Below are positions 1-12,326 of a DNA stretch of 64,000 nt, in pieces (position 1 is the stretch's first letter; each line of letters begins with the position of its first letter). Below the pieces are notes generated by a model, which saw only the letters and a list, made by a program, of their open reading frames with translations, was not told the DNA's origin and did no database searches. Source of the DNA: Lanius collurio (lineage: Eukaryota; Chordata; Aves; Passeriformes; Laniidae); assembly GCA_020086605.1 (NCBI GenBank), contig JACBWW010000017.1, positions 1,032,208-1,096,207 on the forward strand, given 5' to 3'. The position numbers and the translations under genes are program-made.

Positions 1-3000
1 AATTGAAGGTATGCAACTCTTTTTCCTTTCAAGTTGTTTTGCAGGCTTAAAAGAGTAGGATCTGAGTCAGCCTTTGGGTAATAGGAGTCCTTGAGTCAAA
101 GGATGCATATTTCCAGTGCTTCATAAACATTTTGCCCACATAACAGGAGAGCAGTGAGCTGCTTTTGGGCTTTTCTGTTCCTTTAGTAAAATGCTTGGAA
201 TTGAGTTGAGTAATCAGATGATGTTAATTCATCTTGCTGTTTGAGGTCCTTGTGGAACGGAGTGGGAAAATGACATGAATGCATTTTAGGTTATTTCTTT
301 TAAAAGTGGAATTTCAGTGCTCTGGTTCATGTGGAAACACACTAGTGACAGTTTTCAAATGTCGTTTTTTACGTAGAAAAGATGAAGTGATCTGGATGTC
401 TTATTAACATGAATTGCAGTTCCTGTATTGCAAAGGCCTTTAAATAGCTGCTTGTTTTGTCATATCTGGCTGTTGGATCAAATAGACTGTCAACAAAATG
501 TATTTTAACATATCAGCCTAAATTGCATTTGCAGGCTGTAAAATAAGGATCAATTTTTCTGATTTCTTGAGACCACAGACAGATTTAATTTACTCTGCAT
601 CACTAGGATAGGTAGGCCATTTTGCTCTTCATACATTTTCCTTAGTTTTCACGCCCAGATTTGGTTAAAAATCTGAACTGCGTTTTCTTTGAACTGCATA
701 TTAATAGAAATGAGTGTTTAGTTCTTTCATGTTAGCAGGAAAATAAATGCTTCCAGGAACTGTGCAGTTTGGGAAGCCTTTGTCTTTTTAGAAACAGTTT
801 GTGTAGTGGTTATTATATATTATTAAGAGAGGAAGAAAAATTTGCTGAAATAGGCAACTAGATAATATCAGCACTGGAATGCTAAAAGCAAAAATTAAAG
901 AGAGGGAGGTAAATTTAAACTTGATAAAACACAACCTGAATTATCTTTGATACGTTTTACAAAACTGGCTGATCTCTTCGTTTTTTGGCATAGTTCACTA
1001 TTTTTAGACAAATGAAGTTTGTCTACCAAGGAACCAGGAAAGCCAGTGGTATAAAGCCAGGATTAAATGCAAAATAACTATTTCAAGTTGGAAAAGATCG
1101 AGATCAGTGAACAACATTCTGCCAGAATGGTAAAGAGAATGCCATAGCAGCTTGAATAAAAAGAGTACAGCTGAATTTAGTTCCAGATGAGACTCAATTC
1201 TTCCTGAGAGCGTTTGACAAGCTCTGCTGCAGGACACAGGGCTCAGTGACCCAGACGTTGCCATGTATTTGTCTGACACTTTTTAAGACCTCCTGAAGGA
1301 TAAGGTTGGTAAAATGGGAGGTCACTTCTTCCTCAAGTGGAATTGAGCAGTGAGGTTTATGAATAAAACCACAGTTCTTCCTCCACAATGCTTCTTGAGG
1401 GAAGGCATCCCTTCCAGATTGCTCTGTTTACTCCCCAAGCAGCCTCTCTGGTCTTCTCACCAGTCAGCAGTTCACCACTGACCTTCAGTGGGACAGGAGT
1501 AAAATACAGATGGTCTGCTTTGGGGCTGGTTCCTCATGTGCTAAAGTGAAATACTGAGGCACAAAATTATGAATTTCCGATTTCCTTGGAAAGACAACGT
1601 CAGTATTTATGTACTGTGGTATTACAGTTCAGAAATTCCTGAGTGGGGTGTTTTCTGTGTCTAGCAGTAATATCAGAGTTACTTTTCAACTGTGTGAGAG
1701 GTAGAACAAGAGTAACACAATATTACACCTGCTTAGGATGATGTGGGCTGTGGAATGTGTGCCAGAGGATGCTGATTAGATTCATAAAATGTACCTGAAT
1801 GCAACCTCCTGCTATGTCTGAGTTGTAAGTGCTCTTCTGCTTAGCCAAACCTGTGTTCCCAGGTGGAATAACGTAAGAGTCCATCACAGCCATCATAGCA
1901 AGAAAGTAATTGAAAACCAAGAAAAAATACTGTAGAAAGAGATGTGGGCTTTTTAAAAATTATGTGACTTTATGCTTTTCACCGTGTCCAGCCTGTCTCA
2001 CAAAATAAAACTGGTGAAGATGCCTTCATGTATAAGGGCAAATGTAAGTGCCCTTATGTGCTTATAATGCAGCTAAGCTTCCTTTCTCCTCAACATTTGA
2101 AACAACATCTCACCTCTCAGGTAAATCCATTGATGGCTGTCTTTTAATTCTAAAAAGCAAACTCTAGGGTGGTTTGATTTTACACAGAATAGTTAAAAAT
2201 CTGCTGAGACAGAGAGGTTGTGAGTAACTATTCAATGTTGTTGCTGGAGTGCTTTTCACTCAGGGCAAGGTGTTCCCTCTGATCTGTTCTTACCCAATAG
2301 ATTGTTGGACTTGTGTGTCTGAAGAGGTTGTTCACTTTTGGTTGCTTTTGAAATGAACGTGTTTCTATACTTTTGGGGGCTTTTTTTGAAGGAAACAAGT
2401 TCTTTTACTCTTGTTGGAAAGCTTGAAAAAAACTGGAGTTACTGGGGACTGGAATGAGGGCAGCAGGAATGTGTGTTAGGTTTATGGGAGAATTGCTTAT
2501 CAGAACTTGGAGATGTCTTGAGGCTTCCTTGAGCATTGCATTGTTCACATTAATTACCCTGGGGCACTTTGAGCTCATGGCAGGCTTGGTTCTCAACTCT
2601 TGGGAGAAGGAAAGCAGATGTTGGATGTATAAGGATTTTATGAGCACTAGGCATTTATGATCCTTGCTTGCAATAAAATTTGTGATAGTACAGGAAATAT
2701 CTTATTTACTGAATTTAGTAAATTAAGCACCATCATTTCAGGAAAAAAAAATGTGAACATTGCCATGAAAGACAATTATGGTTCCTTCATAAATATTTTT
2801 TTTTTTTTTAATTCTTGAAAGTCGTATGTGTCATGTAGCAAAACATGGTGCATTAAAATTGTAGATTTTTGATTATTGAGCTCAATGATCTCCCAAGTGA
2901 TACATTTTTAAATACATTATGGTCACTCAGCATAGTTGTCATGGTAATTCCAGTCCCTGTTCACAACTACTTAAAACTCCTCAATATTCTTCCACAACCA

Positions 3001-4540
3001 TTACTGGTCTTCACATTCTTTAAAAAGGGAGTATTCCTGCTTTATTTGTCCCGTGGTAGTTAAGATATCTCTGCTTTTCTCTCTTTGCATCCAGCTGTCA
3101 AAGTATGTGGAAATTTACATTTGCATGAAGAGGTTTTTTGGTGTTTTTTTCCCAGAAGAAGTTCTATTTTTACAAAAACTGTGGGAAGAGATTTGGACAT
3201 TTTGGCATTCTAATACTACAGTACAACTGCTCTAAATACCTATTTTTAAAATCAACATAATGTCTTTAACCCACATTAGGGTGAAATAACATTATTTTAG
3301 ATATTGTAGATAGAATCTGTTCTATTATTGACTAGCATAACTAATACCAGACACAAAAGCTTTATGGTGAACCCAAGTCAATAGGGAGAATGCTGTAATA
3401 TATCAGGTAAAAACAGTTCTTTTATTTTTTTTTTCAGCATATGAAACAGGAGTTCTAGATTTCGGTTCTGAGTTGAAATTTGGGAAGAGATCTGCAGTCA
3501 TACTGTGCTGCATCAATGTACTGGGAGCAAAATTATGGATGAAAGATTTAGAAATCTTGATTGATTTTTGGAAGATTTGTATTCTCTTCCAAGAAGATTA
3601 ACCCATTTGCACTTTTTTGTCTAAACTTAGTAAGGTAAAAAGTAGTGAAAAGATGGTTAATAGCACAAGGTTGCAACCAGGAGAATTATTTTCATAGGCT
3701 ACTTCCTGGAGAAGTAGCACAAATAAGAAATTTCACTATTAATACATTTTACAATTTTACTTAGCTACTGCGGGTTTTTCCTTGTGAAAAGCCTTGAACA
3801 TATTTTTCTACCCAGAGGAGCAAATATGCACACAGACTTGTTTGGATATGTATTCTCTATTTTGTTTCATACATCTATTACATGTTTCTCCTTTAGGATT
3901 CCTCCTCCTCCTCCTGCTGTATTTTTTTTTTCCAAGGCATTTTCAGGGCTGGGAAAAAATCGGGACACAAATTTGCAGTACACAGCGCGGCATTTATGGA
4001 AATGTCTGATTTGCTCTGAACTGTAAATTCTAAATAATGATAAGTGGAATTACTCCTCTAATTATCTTTCTGTAGGGAACATTTCTAACTTGAAATATAA
4101 AGCCTGCCAATTAAATAAAATTTATCAGGAATGTTTCCTTAGGCATACTTTTCAGAATTGTATTTTATTTTTATCTTGAGCAAGATCTGGCTCTGCACGG
4201 TTTGCGTTAGAGGCAGGGAGAATAACTAGAACCAGGCAAATGCCTCATAGGCAACGGGAAAGCCAGTGGAGAGATGAAAGATGAGCTTCCAGCAGCTGCA
4301 GAAAGGATATACACTTCAAGGGTGCCCCATAAGCCTTATAAAGCAATAAAGGAAGGAAAACAAAATTATGAAGGGTCCTAACAGTCATAAAATTCCAAAA
4401 ATGGCAAGGATTGCTTTCATTATATAAAGTGTTCGTTAAAGCTTTAAATAATGAAATAAACCCTTGACACTGAGAATGGAAACCTTCACCGTTCATCCAG
4501 CCTGTGTTTACTTTACAATAATCCAGGCCATAAAAGTAGT

Positions 4541-4790
4541 GCCGTGCAAATTCCCCGTGCCGGGGGAGCTCCGGGATGCCCGAGGACCTCACAGCTCCTG
4601 GGTCCAAGGTCCGGGGGCTCCGGCAGCTCGCCCACCTCCTGGCCCGGTGCCACGCCCTGGCAGGCCCCCTGCTCCCAGCCCTGAGAAGGTCTGAGCCACA
4701 GAATCCCTGGGATTGCTTTCATTGCCTTAAATTGGGTGTTTCGGGGTTCCATGGGGGGGTCTCTTCCCCCTCCCCGCCCCCCTTTTTATT
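4541..4790. other. isolated GC-rich, CpG-rich patch with G and C runs
   Basis: The patch stands out from the AT-rich intron. About ten CpG dinucleotides fall between 4541 and 4660. It ends with a run of seven G at 4753-4759, then a C-rich stretch at 4766-4782 broken only by single T and G bases. It directly abuts the solo LTR that begins at 4797. Short ORFs cross it on both strands, as expected of GC-rich DNA, and none resembles a known protein. It could be a small CpG-island-like regulatory element or a relic of an older repeat. Confidence 0.5.
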
Positions 4791-4796
4791 TTTCCT

Positions 4797-5518
4797 TGTA
4801 GAAAATCTATCGGGGGCGCTGTGCTCAGTCGGTTCAGGGATGATTTCTACAGTTCAAGGCAGCTCCTGAAACATGCAGTTTATTTGCAAGGGTCGTGGGT
4901 GCAGGAGCTCTGCCTAAGCTGCCAGCCACAGCTTAGAGCATGCCCCAGGGAGAGCGAGAGAGCATAGGGGTAAGAAGGAAGAGTAGAGAGCTTAGGAGAC
5001 GAGAGCTTTAGAGAGAGAGAGCTTAAGTGTAAGAGGAAGAAGAAGAATAAGAATAAGAATAAGAATGGTAAAAGTCTGGTTACATGATATTATATCTCTT
5101 CCTATACTGAATATGGTAATATTACAACATCCAATCAATAGAAGACAGCAATCCTTATAGAATTTACATACAACCTATCAAAACTACTACATTACCATAC
5201 TGTGTTATATTTTAACTCCTAAAACTATTTTCTAAAACTACTTTTTTCTTCCCTGCCAAGCTGGCAGGGTCTCTCTGACCCTTGGACCTTTCTGTTTGCT
5301 GAAGCATCCTCTTCTTTGCTAAAGACATTGTTCAACCAAGAGGGATTCTCCTTCAGCTGGCTAGTTCTTTGTTTTTTGGTTGTACATTGACTAACAGCTT
5401 GGTATCTTATATTTCAAAGCTAGCTTTCATTTCTATTTCACTTACAGATTTTATATTTCCAGAATCTTTTGCCAAGCAGTCATATTTATAAGGTTTCCTT
5501 ATTTCATCCTCCCCAACA
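4797..5518 (-). mobile_element. solo LTR of an endogenous retrovirus, minus orientation
   Basis: The 722-bp element has TG...CA ends and is flanked on both sides by the 5-bp direct repeat TTCCT (4792-4796 and 5519-5523), a classic target-site duplication. Read on the minus strand it starts TGTTGGGGAGG at 5518 and ends CTACA at 4797. An AATAAA polyadenylation signal lies at 4884-4879, about 80 nt before the 3' end, as expected for R-U5. A purine-rich part with AGAATA-type repeats is at 4940-5066. There is no internal retroviral sequence, so this is a solo LTR left by recombination between two LTRs. A 5-bp duplication is usual for ERVL-like elements, but the exact family is not identified. Confidence 0.82.
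5041..5066. repeat. AGAATA-type microsatellite inside the LTR
   Basis: About four tandem copies of a 6-bp GAATAA-type unit follow a GAA-rich stretch. The tract lies within the solo LTR and probably arose by slippage in its purine-rich part. Confidence 0.7.
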
Positions 5519-5542
5519 TTCCTTTCTTTTGAAGCCCACGAG

Positions 5543-5842
5543 TGTCACTGTAGGACACGAAAGCACACGCGTGTTCACACGGCTAAAGGTGAGAGTGAAA
5601 AGAGAGAAGTTTATTTTCTGACTCCACTATTTATAGTTTTACAAAAGAGACAGGGCATTGGAGAGTGAAGAGGCCACCTCTCCAATGACACTGGACAGGT
5701 TACCCATCCATCAGCTTCTCTCCACCTCTATGAAGGAATGCAAAACAACTGAGTGTTTACAGAACAAAGCATGGGAAAGCGTGTAACTAGAATGAAAACA
5801 TCAGAAGGCTAAAAGATTTCTAAAAAACAGGGCGACACCACA
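5543..5842 (-). mobile_element. second LTR, short, minus orientation
   Basis: Read on the minus strand the element begins TGTGGTGTCGCCC at 5842. It contains a TATA box (CTATAAATAG, 5636-5627), then an AATAAA signal (5615-5610), and ends near CTACAGTGACA at about 5543-5549. Promoter and polyadenylation signals only about 12 bp apart indicate an LTR with a short R region. I could not find a matching target-site duplication, so the 3' boundary is approximate (5530-5549). It lies only some 25 bp from the solo LTR at 4797-5518 and in the same orientation. The younger element may have inserted beside or into the older one. The family is not identified. Confidence 0.62.
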
Positions 5843-7886
5843 AGTATTTTGGGTATTGGAAAAGTGCGCTGAAGACTTTAGGAGGAGGAAGTAAGATGGG
5901 AGAATCTATAAGGGGTCTTCTGGGATTCAAGGTGGAGATACTGAAAAATGGCTTCTATATAAAATTATTTGCTGCTCACACACTTCTTTGAAACGGTGGA
6001 ATTTGAATTAAAGCTAAGCACTTGGCAGGTCATGCAGCAGATACTTAATTTCTGTATCAATAGAATGAGAAGAAATTATTTATTTTGAACAGGAATATTT
6101 TCAAAATTCAGAAGACCTTGAATCTCTTATTTCAGCCCTGTTAAAATAGTTTACCTTCTCTGTTAATAGCATAATCTGTTTAAATATTTTCTCCTGAATT
6201 AGAACCCTCTTTAGAAAAAATTAAAAGCTTCACATTTTAAGTACACATGGATCGTTCTTCCTTATCTTTCACTGAAATTCAGCCATTTTCTTCTTTACTT
6301 GCAACAAACAGGAACAAAATGTATCCTTGGGGGGAAAAAGGAAATAAAATGTAGGTGGGTAAAATTGTCATTGAAACCTTTAAGCTACAGCATAATCTCC
6401 TTAAAGTCACTTGAGCAGTTCTGTAATTTATGGCACTGATTGCAGTGAAAGTATGGGATACAATTAATTTTTCTGCTCACTGCCATAGTTTGCCATTTTT
6501 TTCTCCATTGTAGTTCTGAGCAGTTTTCTGAGCTGCTGCTGTGATTAAACATCATTTTTAAAAGACATTGGACAAGAAAATGACTCCTGATATATATTTT
6601 TGTGTTCTTGTACGTGTTACAGGAGATGTATTTGTGGAGTTTTGGTATCTCTGTACTTGCACCCTCCAAAATGAAATCTTTTATCTCTTGGCATATTTTT
6701 GGGAGACCAGACAGGGAGACTGTCTGCATCATGAGTGGGAGAAGTAAATGACTCACAGTTCTCTTTATGAGGAGCTTTGTTTCATTCAAATCCCTCTTGC
6801 CAAAATGCTGACACTGAATTTGAGTCATCAGCAATAAACAAGTCGTACAGAAAATTGAATTTTTAGAGGGCAGAAAATCATGGGCAAAGGAAAGACACTC
6901 ACTGGCAAGCTCTGTGTTAGTCTGTGCTTGAGAAGAGTTATTGATTGCATTATTTCCCATGGTGGATTTTTCCATAAATGCCTTAAACTAATTCAAAGTC
7001 CCAACCTGAAATTTCGTTATAAAAACATGTATGTGTAGTGAAAACAGCAGCATCAGTCAGGCTTTGAGATCAGGGAGTATAAAATTGAGTTTTCACTGCA
7101 CTAAACAAGGTGATTTTGTTCCCTAGTTTTGTCATGAGCTTTTTACCTATGCTGTGTCGCAAAGGGCTGACATCAGTAAGAATTTTTGGGATCTTACAGG
7201 AAAGAAGAAAGATGTGAAATTTAGCTTGCATTGGGTTTTGTTTTTTTTTTTTTCCCCCTCGCTTGTATAATGCAATAATTTTGAATAAATTTACTTCATA
7301 TAACATGGTAGGAGTTTTTCAGTACTGGACATGTTTGTTTCCAGAAGTGATAATAGGTCAGCTGATTGGTATTTCAGTTGAAAATGAAACTTCTGTGCTA
7401 TATCAGCTTCAAGAATTTTACTTTCATGAAAGCAGCACAACACTATTTTTCTGTGGTACCAGTGATTCCAACCACTCTCAGCTTTGAAAATGCAAATGCT
7501 TTAAAGAAGGGTGAAAATGCACAGATATTTTCATGTGGAAATATTTTCACATTTAATAACCTTCCCTTCAACAAAACATGAAGAAGTCAATAATTTGCCT
7601 ATTACAAGATGTGCCTTTTCATTTTAAGGTGTGATTCAGTGTAGGACATGACATATAAATGGATGGAGCTGACTCATGGAGAGGCCTGGAAAGGGGATAG
7701 GATAATGGGAATGAATTCAACATTTACAGGCATTTCTTGCTCCTCAAAGCATCTTGCCCAATGTGGAGCATCCCCAGGGGCTCTCTATCACCTGACATTC
7801 TTTTCTTGCTCATGACAGGTTTGTGCTGTGGTTACATTGCTCTGACCTGCCTGCCCCAGCTTTACACCACTGTCTTTGTAACAAGG

Positions 7887-7930
7887 CACAAAGGAAAGGA
7901 AAGGAAAAGGAAAGGAAAGGAAAGAGGAAA
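7887..7930. repeat. AAAGG microsatellite
   Basis: This is an imperfect pentanucleotide repeat of about eight units, wholly purine on the + strand, with one unit expanded to AAAAGG. It is an ordinary intronic microsatellite. Confidence 0.85.
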
Positions 7931-8419
7931 ACCCAGTAAATTTTCAAAGGAAACCCAGGGTCTAATGCAAACAGTAACAGTTGTGATGAGCACAGTCGAA
8001 TGAACTTACACTCCAGCACGGCTTTGCTAAATATAGCTACAGAAGACTTGTTGTCTGCGGGCGCTGGTGTCGGAGAGCATTGCCATCTGCAGCTGGGCAA
8101 GCTGCACAAACAGGGGCACAAATCACAAATAAAGGAGATGGCAGTGGGATTACAGCAGAGCCCTGGTCCTGTTCTCAGCTCCACCTTCCTTCTTGAAGGG
8201 GTGGGGTGGTCTTTTGTTCATGCTGTCCTCTTCAATGCAAACATGGCATTTTCCCTCTTGTGCCTGGAGAGACTCTCCGAGACTTATTTCACTAGGATTG
8301 AAATTGTTTTGGTGAAAGAGGGTCAGTGTACTGCAGGCCTGTTGTTCAGCAGTCCTTGGACAGCCAATTTTAAATATGGAAAACAGCAGGGTAACATTTG
8401 CTCACTGTTGGTGTGTTCA

Positions 8420-9200
8420 GGTCTCTCAGGCTTGTGCTTTACTCTTCCCTGCTGACCCTCGGGCACAGCACCCCCCAGGGAATACACCTACTGGCCTCCC
8501 ATGGTGGAAACCTGTCAGATCACCAGTGAAGGAGGAGGAAAGGAGCGACCTGTCTGGGTGAAAAAACCTGAAGAGTGCTGATGCAAACAGGAGGCTGAGA
8601 TCCTTGGGTGCAGAGAAGTGAATGAGGCCTGGGAGGAAGGGAGTGAGGAGGAGGGTGGGTCCAGCTGTGGGATGAAGCTGAGAAGTAGCAGAGCCAGCTG
8701 AGAGTGGACAAAGCACTTGGGAGCAGAGCCAAGGCCAGGGGATGGGGCGAGAGCCACGACAGAAGACAGGCAGACAGAGCAGAGGGCTGCAGGGAGCTGC
8801 TAAGTGGAGATGCCACCTCTCAGCTGCATGACATTATGTGCTGGTGCCTTGTCCCTGGGATACCCATCCCCAGAGCACCCTGCAGCCATGTGCTCCTTCT
8901 GCTCCTGCACGACCTTAGTGCTGGAGTCTTGTCATCATCCTTCCATCCTGGCCTGGCCCTTTTCCCTTAAACCCATTGCCAGCCTTGTCCCTTGCTCATT
9001 CCAGCCTGCCTCTCCAAGGTGTTTGTACAGCATTGCAGCCTGGCTTGGAAATGGCACACAAAAGCAGGCAGGGGTGTCATGAGAGGAAAGCTAGAGAGTG
9101 GTGCAACGAGATCTAAATTTGCAGAGGCATTGGAGAGTGAGTAGAATACCCAGCACACAGTGCTCAAAGGACATTGTAGATGAGACCCTTTCACCTCCTT
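8420..9200. other. GC-raised, purine-rich intronic block
   Basis: This stretch has clearly higher GC than its surroundings and long G/A-rich runs, especially 8615-8800. Four G-tracts lie within 8631-8659, though one gap between them is long. Many overlapping ORFs of 60-98 codons occur on both strands, which is what a stop-poor GC-rich block gives by chance. None matches a family I know. I see no splice sites that would support an exon. Confidence 0.4.
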
Positions 9201-12200
9201 GAGTCTGCTGGCTTTTCAAGAGAAGAGTTAGTTAAAAACAGAAAGGTACCATAAATCCTTTCTTCCCAGGGCAAGAAAGTATAGTTCCTGTTATCCTGTT
9301 GATACTCTCCAAAAGCCAAGACTAAATGCAGTATTGCACTGTGGAAGAACATGAGCTATGTGGACCTAACTGGAAAGGGGTTTGCTCCTCAGATGATAGA
9401 TGTAAAATTATCATATTCATTTGTAAAGGAAGCAAGGGCTTAGTGAAAGGAAGGAAAGTCTTAGTGAAAACTGAGTGAATGGTGATTTATGGTAAGAACA
9501 GAGTGTAAGCCCACCTAACCTTTGGTGAGCTGCACTTAGTATATATTAGGAGCTTACACAATGAGTTCAACATAGCTTTGAAATGCAATAGTTTTACATG
9601 TGTCATAATATTTTAATACTTAATGAGCTATTGTTTATAATTTAAAGTCAGTCTACCTAAAAAAATGCAAATGGATATGAATAGCATTAATACTGATAAA
9701 TAAAGCATAGTACTTCCCTGGACTACATGATGCACTTGACTTCCTTCCACCTCAAAATGGTGAAAAGGGATGCTACAATGAAAATTGTGGAGATTTTATA
9801 TTTCACTTTTGCTTTTTTTTTATAGTTGGTGACTTTGGAAATGATGGACATGATTATAGAAAGTTTAGTGATAATTCCAAATTAATTTGCTCTTTGCTCC
9901 TGAAACTGAAATATTTTCATATCAAATGGTCTCAAAAACTCATTTATTGTTGATTTTTTTGATGGAGTCAGTGGTCTGGGGAAGGAGTCATTGCTGTTTC
10001 TGCTCAGAGTAACTCTTTACGTCAAAAGAGTGAATGAAGGATTATTACTGACCAGAGTTAACACTGGATTTTTATCTTTCACACTTTGATGTCAAAGAAA
10101 CTGCTTGTTCCTGTAATTTCATTCCATTAAGGACAATATAGGTTTATAAATCAGTAGAAGAAACTTTAAGGCAGGAATGGGTGCAGGTTGCTTGAGCCAT
10201 GTCTGAAATGTATAGCTTGAGGTATCGATTTGCATGTGTATGTACTCCCATGTGTGTGGAAGCACCTGTTGTTAATGGTTTCATATCTAAAATGACATTG
10301 CCAGCTTGCACATACCACAGTGGAGCTCTAGTTCTCCATACAATATCTCTGCTCTCCTAAAAGAGCAATAGTAAAATAAGAAGGCAACATTTTTACTCAG
10401 GATATGTCTCGAATGCGTGAGACTTTGGTGTTGATGAGCAGAGGAAGTCAATAATAATTTGTTTAGCATCAGTTTGAAAGAAAAATTTGTTCACATTTTA
10501 TAATTTTCAAATAAAAGCAAACATATTTTTTTCATTAAAACATTTTAATGAAGTGGTATCTATTGTTACTGTCTGGTTTGTGAGAAGCTGATGATTACAA
10601 CAGAGAGGAAGCTTGTTTCACTAGCTTGAACACATGCCAGAAGTGTTCAAAATGGGAAGAAATGTGCTTGAAAAGTCAGTGGGTTTGAACTTTAAAGGCT
10701 TAGGACCACTTGCCAAGTCTGCCACTTCTTCCCTGCGTAAATATGGGAATGTTATCATTTGAAGAGCTTCAGTCTCACTCTCCTCTTGTGAAAACACAGA
10801 TATTTTAGCCGGCTTCTTTTGTAGAGCAGTTTGAGATATGGTAGTGAAGAGTATAGGTGTTATTTTAAGGACTGTTTTTGGAGCAGCAGCGAGAGGTTGG
10901 CTCAGGACACTGGCAGAGAGGTTTGGAGAATTTTGCTTCCTTATTTCTTACTGGAACCCTTCCCAAGAAAAGGTGTTTCAGCAAGGCGTAGCATTTAAAG
11001 ATGTTTTTATGTAGTTATTGATTTCAGACCAGCAGTCACTGATGCCAATTTAGCATCCATTTGCCAGAGCAGCTGGTTTGAGATGAGTGTGTTGTTCCCT
11101 TGGCAAACGGTGTCCTTAGGTAGAGGTTGAGCACAGGGATGGAAGAGCACAGACAGGCTCACGTTGCTGTGTTCAGCTGGACATTTCAGGCAAAGCTCCT
11201 CTTCTTTTTGTGGTTTCCACCCTCCTAGGCCCTCAGCCTTTACAAACATACAAGTCCAATATTGCAACGGAGCTTTAGCTGTATGAGTCTCACAATAGAA
11301 GATAGGCCTATTGGAAGGGCAGGGAATATGGTGTTATTTAAAAAATCTTTTTATTTGGAAATGCTAACACTCTTTTTAGTGTCTGGAGCACCTTATCTTG
11401 AACAAAAGCATATATGCACCTATTAAATTCAGTCTTAACCTCCAGAGTTAGGACTTTGTAACTCTGCTTTGGTGCCAAACCTCTCCTGAACTCTAAGAAG
11501 ACTAAAAGTATATATTTTTTTCTACATGACTAATTATGCATACGTTTTTCTAAGAAAACTTTTACAGAGAAATAATCTTTATATTAAAAAAACACAGCTT
11601 ACTTGGGGAAGCTTGAGACACAGTGGTGTCACTTTAATTGAATTTAGGAAATACAGACATTTGTCTCCCAATTTATTTTTTTGATACTTAGGTGGAAAAC
11701 CAGATAAAGACTCTTTATGGTGCTATTTTTAGTGGATCTGTTGTACATCTGTTTTATTTTGATTTTGTACTGCTCAGAAATTAGCTGAAACATTTATATT
11801 GCAGAAATGATATAGCAACAGTTTCAAGTCTTTTGTGCCTTACATGCTTGATTAGAAAAAATCCCATTAATGATAGAAAATGCTTATTAGCGATGTGTTT
11901 TGCCAGCCACTACAAGCCCACGCATTCTATATCATCCATTGTTTATTAACCTGAGAAAGGTCATTGCAGCTTTTGAAAGCTTGTGTCCAGCACACCAAAA
12001 TGGTTTTAAAACTCTATGCTGCTGGACTTTGGTGCTGAAATAAGTCAAGGTCAGGTATTTTCTTGCCAGAATGGCTCTGGCCTAAATTGACTTTTTACTG
12101 GGTGGAATGATCAGTCTGTGCTTTTCATTTGTTCCTTCTAATTGTCAGGACAGACGAACGGTGCAGTGGTGGCTCAGCTAATGGTGCTGCCATTAAGCAG

Positions 12201-12254
12201 CTAGAAACTGTCTTTATCCACATCTTATTGATTTTCCTTTTCTTTTCTTGGCAG

Positions 12255-12326
12255 GTGACATCACACAGAAGGGATATGAAAAGAAGAGATCAAAATTAAT
12301 TGGGGCCTACCTGCCACAGCCTCCCG
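12255..12326 (+). CDS. DIP2C: DIP2C exon 2 (DMAP1-binding domain)
   Basis: This 72-bp exon completes a split Gly codon and reads DITQKGYEKKRSKLIGAYLP followed by QPP. These are about residues 29-53 if exon 1 encodes 28. It belongs to the DMAP1-binding domain (Pfam DMAP_binding type) at the N terminus of DIP2 proteins. The acceptor is a T/C tract ending TTGGCAG at 12254 and the donor is CCCG|GTATGT. The exon is phase 1 at both ends. The last exonic base is G, so with the GG that opens exon 3 the junction codon is Gly. I recall Arg at this place in human DIP2C. The ITQKGYEKKR motif is shared by all DIP2 paralogues; the LPQPP end fits DIP2C. Confidence 0.95.

Larger units (their letters stand above)
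1..12254 (+). other. DIP2C intron 1, 3' part
   Basis: This is AT-rich non-coding DNA up to the acceptor of exon 2, whose AG is at 12253-12254 after a T/C-rich tract. The first intron of DIP2C is very long in vertebrates, so more of it lies upstream. From 1 to about 4530 I see nothing but unique-looking sequence with T and TCC runs (2796-2809, 3899-3914). Between 4540 and 5842 there is a GC-rich patch and two minus-strand LTRs. An AAAGG microsatellite lies at 7887-7930, and a GC-raised, purine-rich block at about 8420-9200. From 9200 to 12254 I see nothing I can name. Conserved regulatory elements are likely in such an intron but cannot be recognised without an alignment. Confidence 0.85.

Noticed and set aside
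6385..6975. 196-codon ORF on the minus strand in intron 1
   Set aside because: It is among the longest ORFs in the window but shows no recognisable domain, and no splice or promoter context supports it. About one ORF of this length is expected by chance in 64 kb read in six frames.
8426..9194. Several overlapping 75-98-codon ORFs as a possible small gene
   Set aside because: They overlap on both strands in a stop-poor, GC-raised block and encode low-complexity Ser/Leu/Pro sequence.
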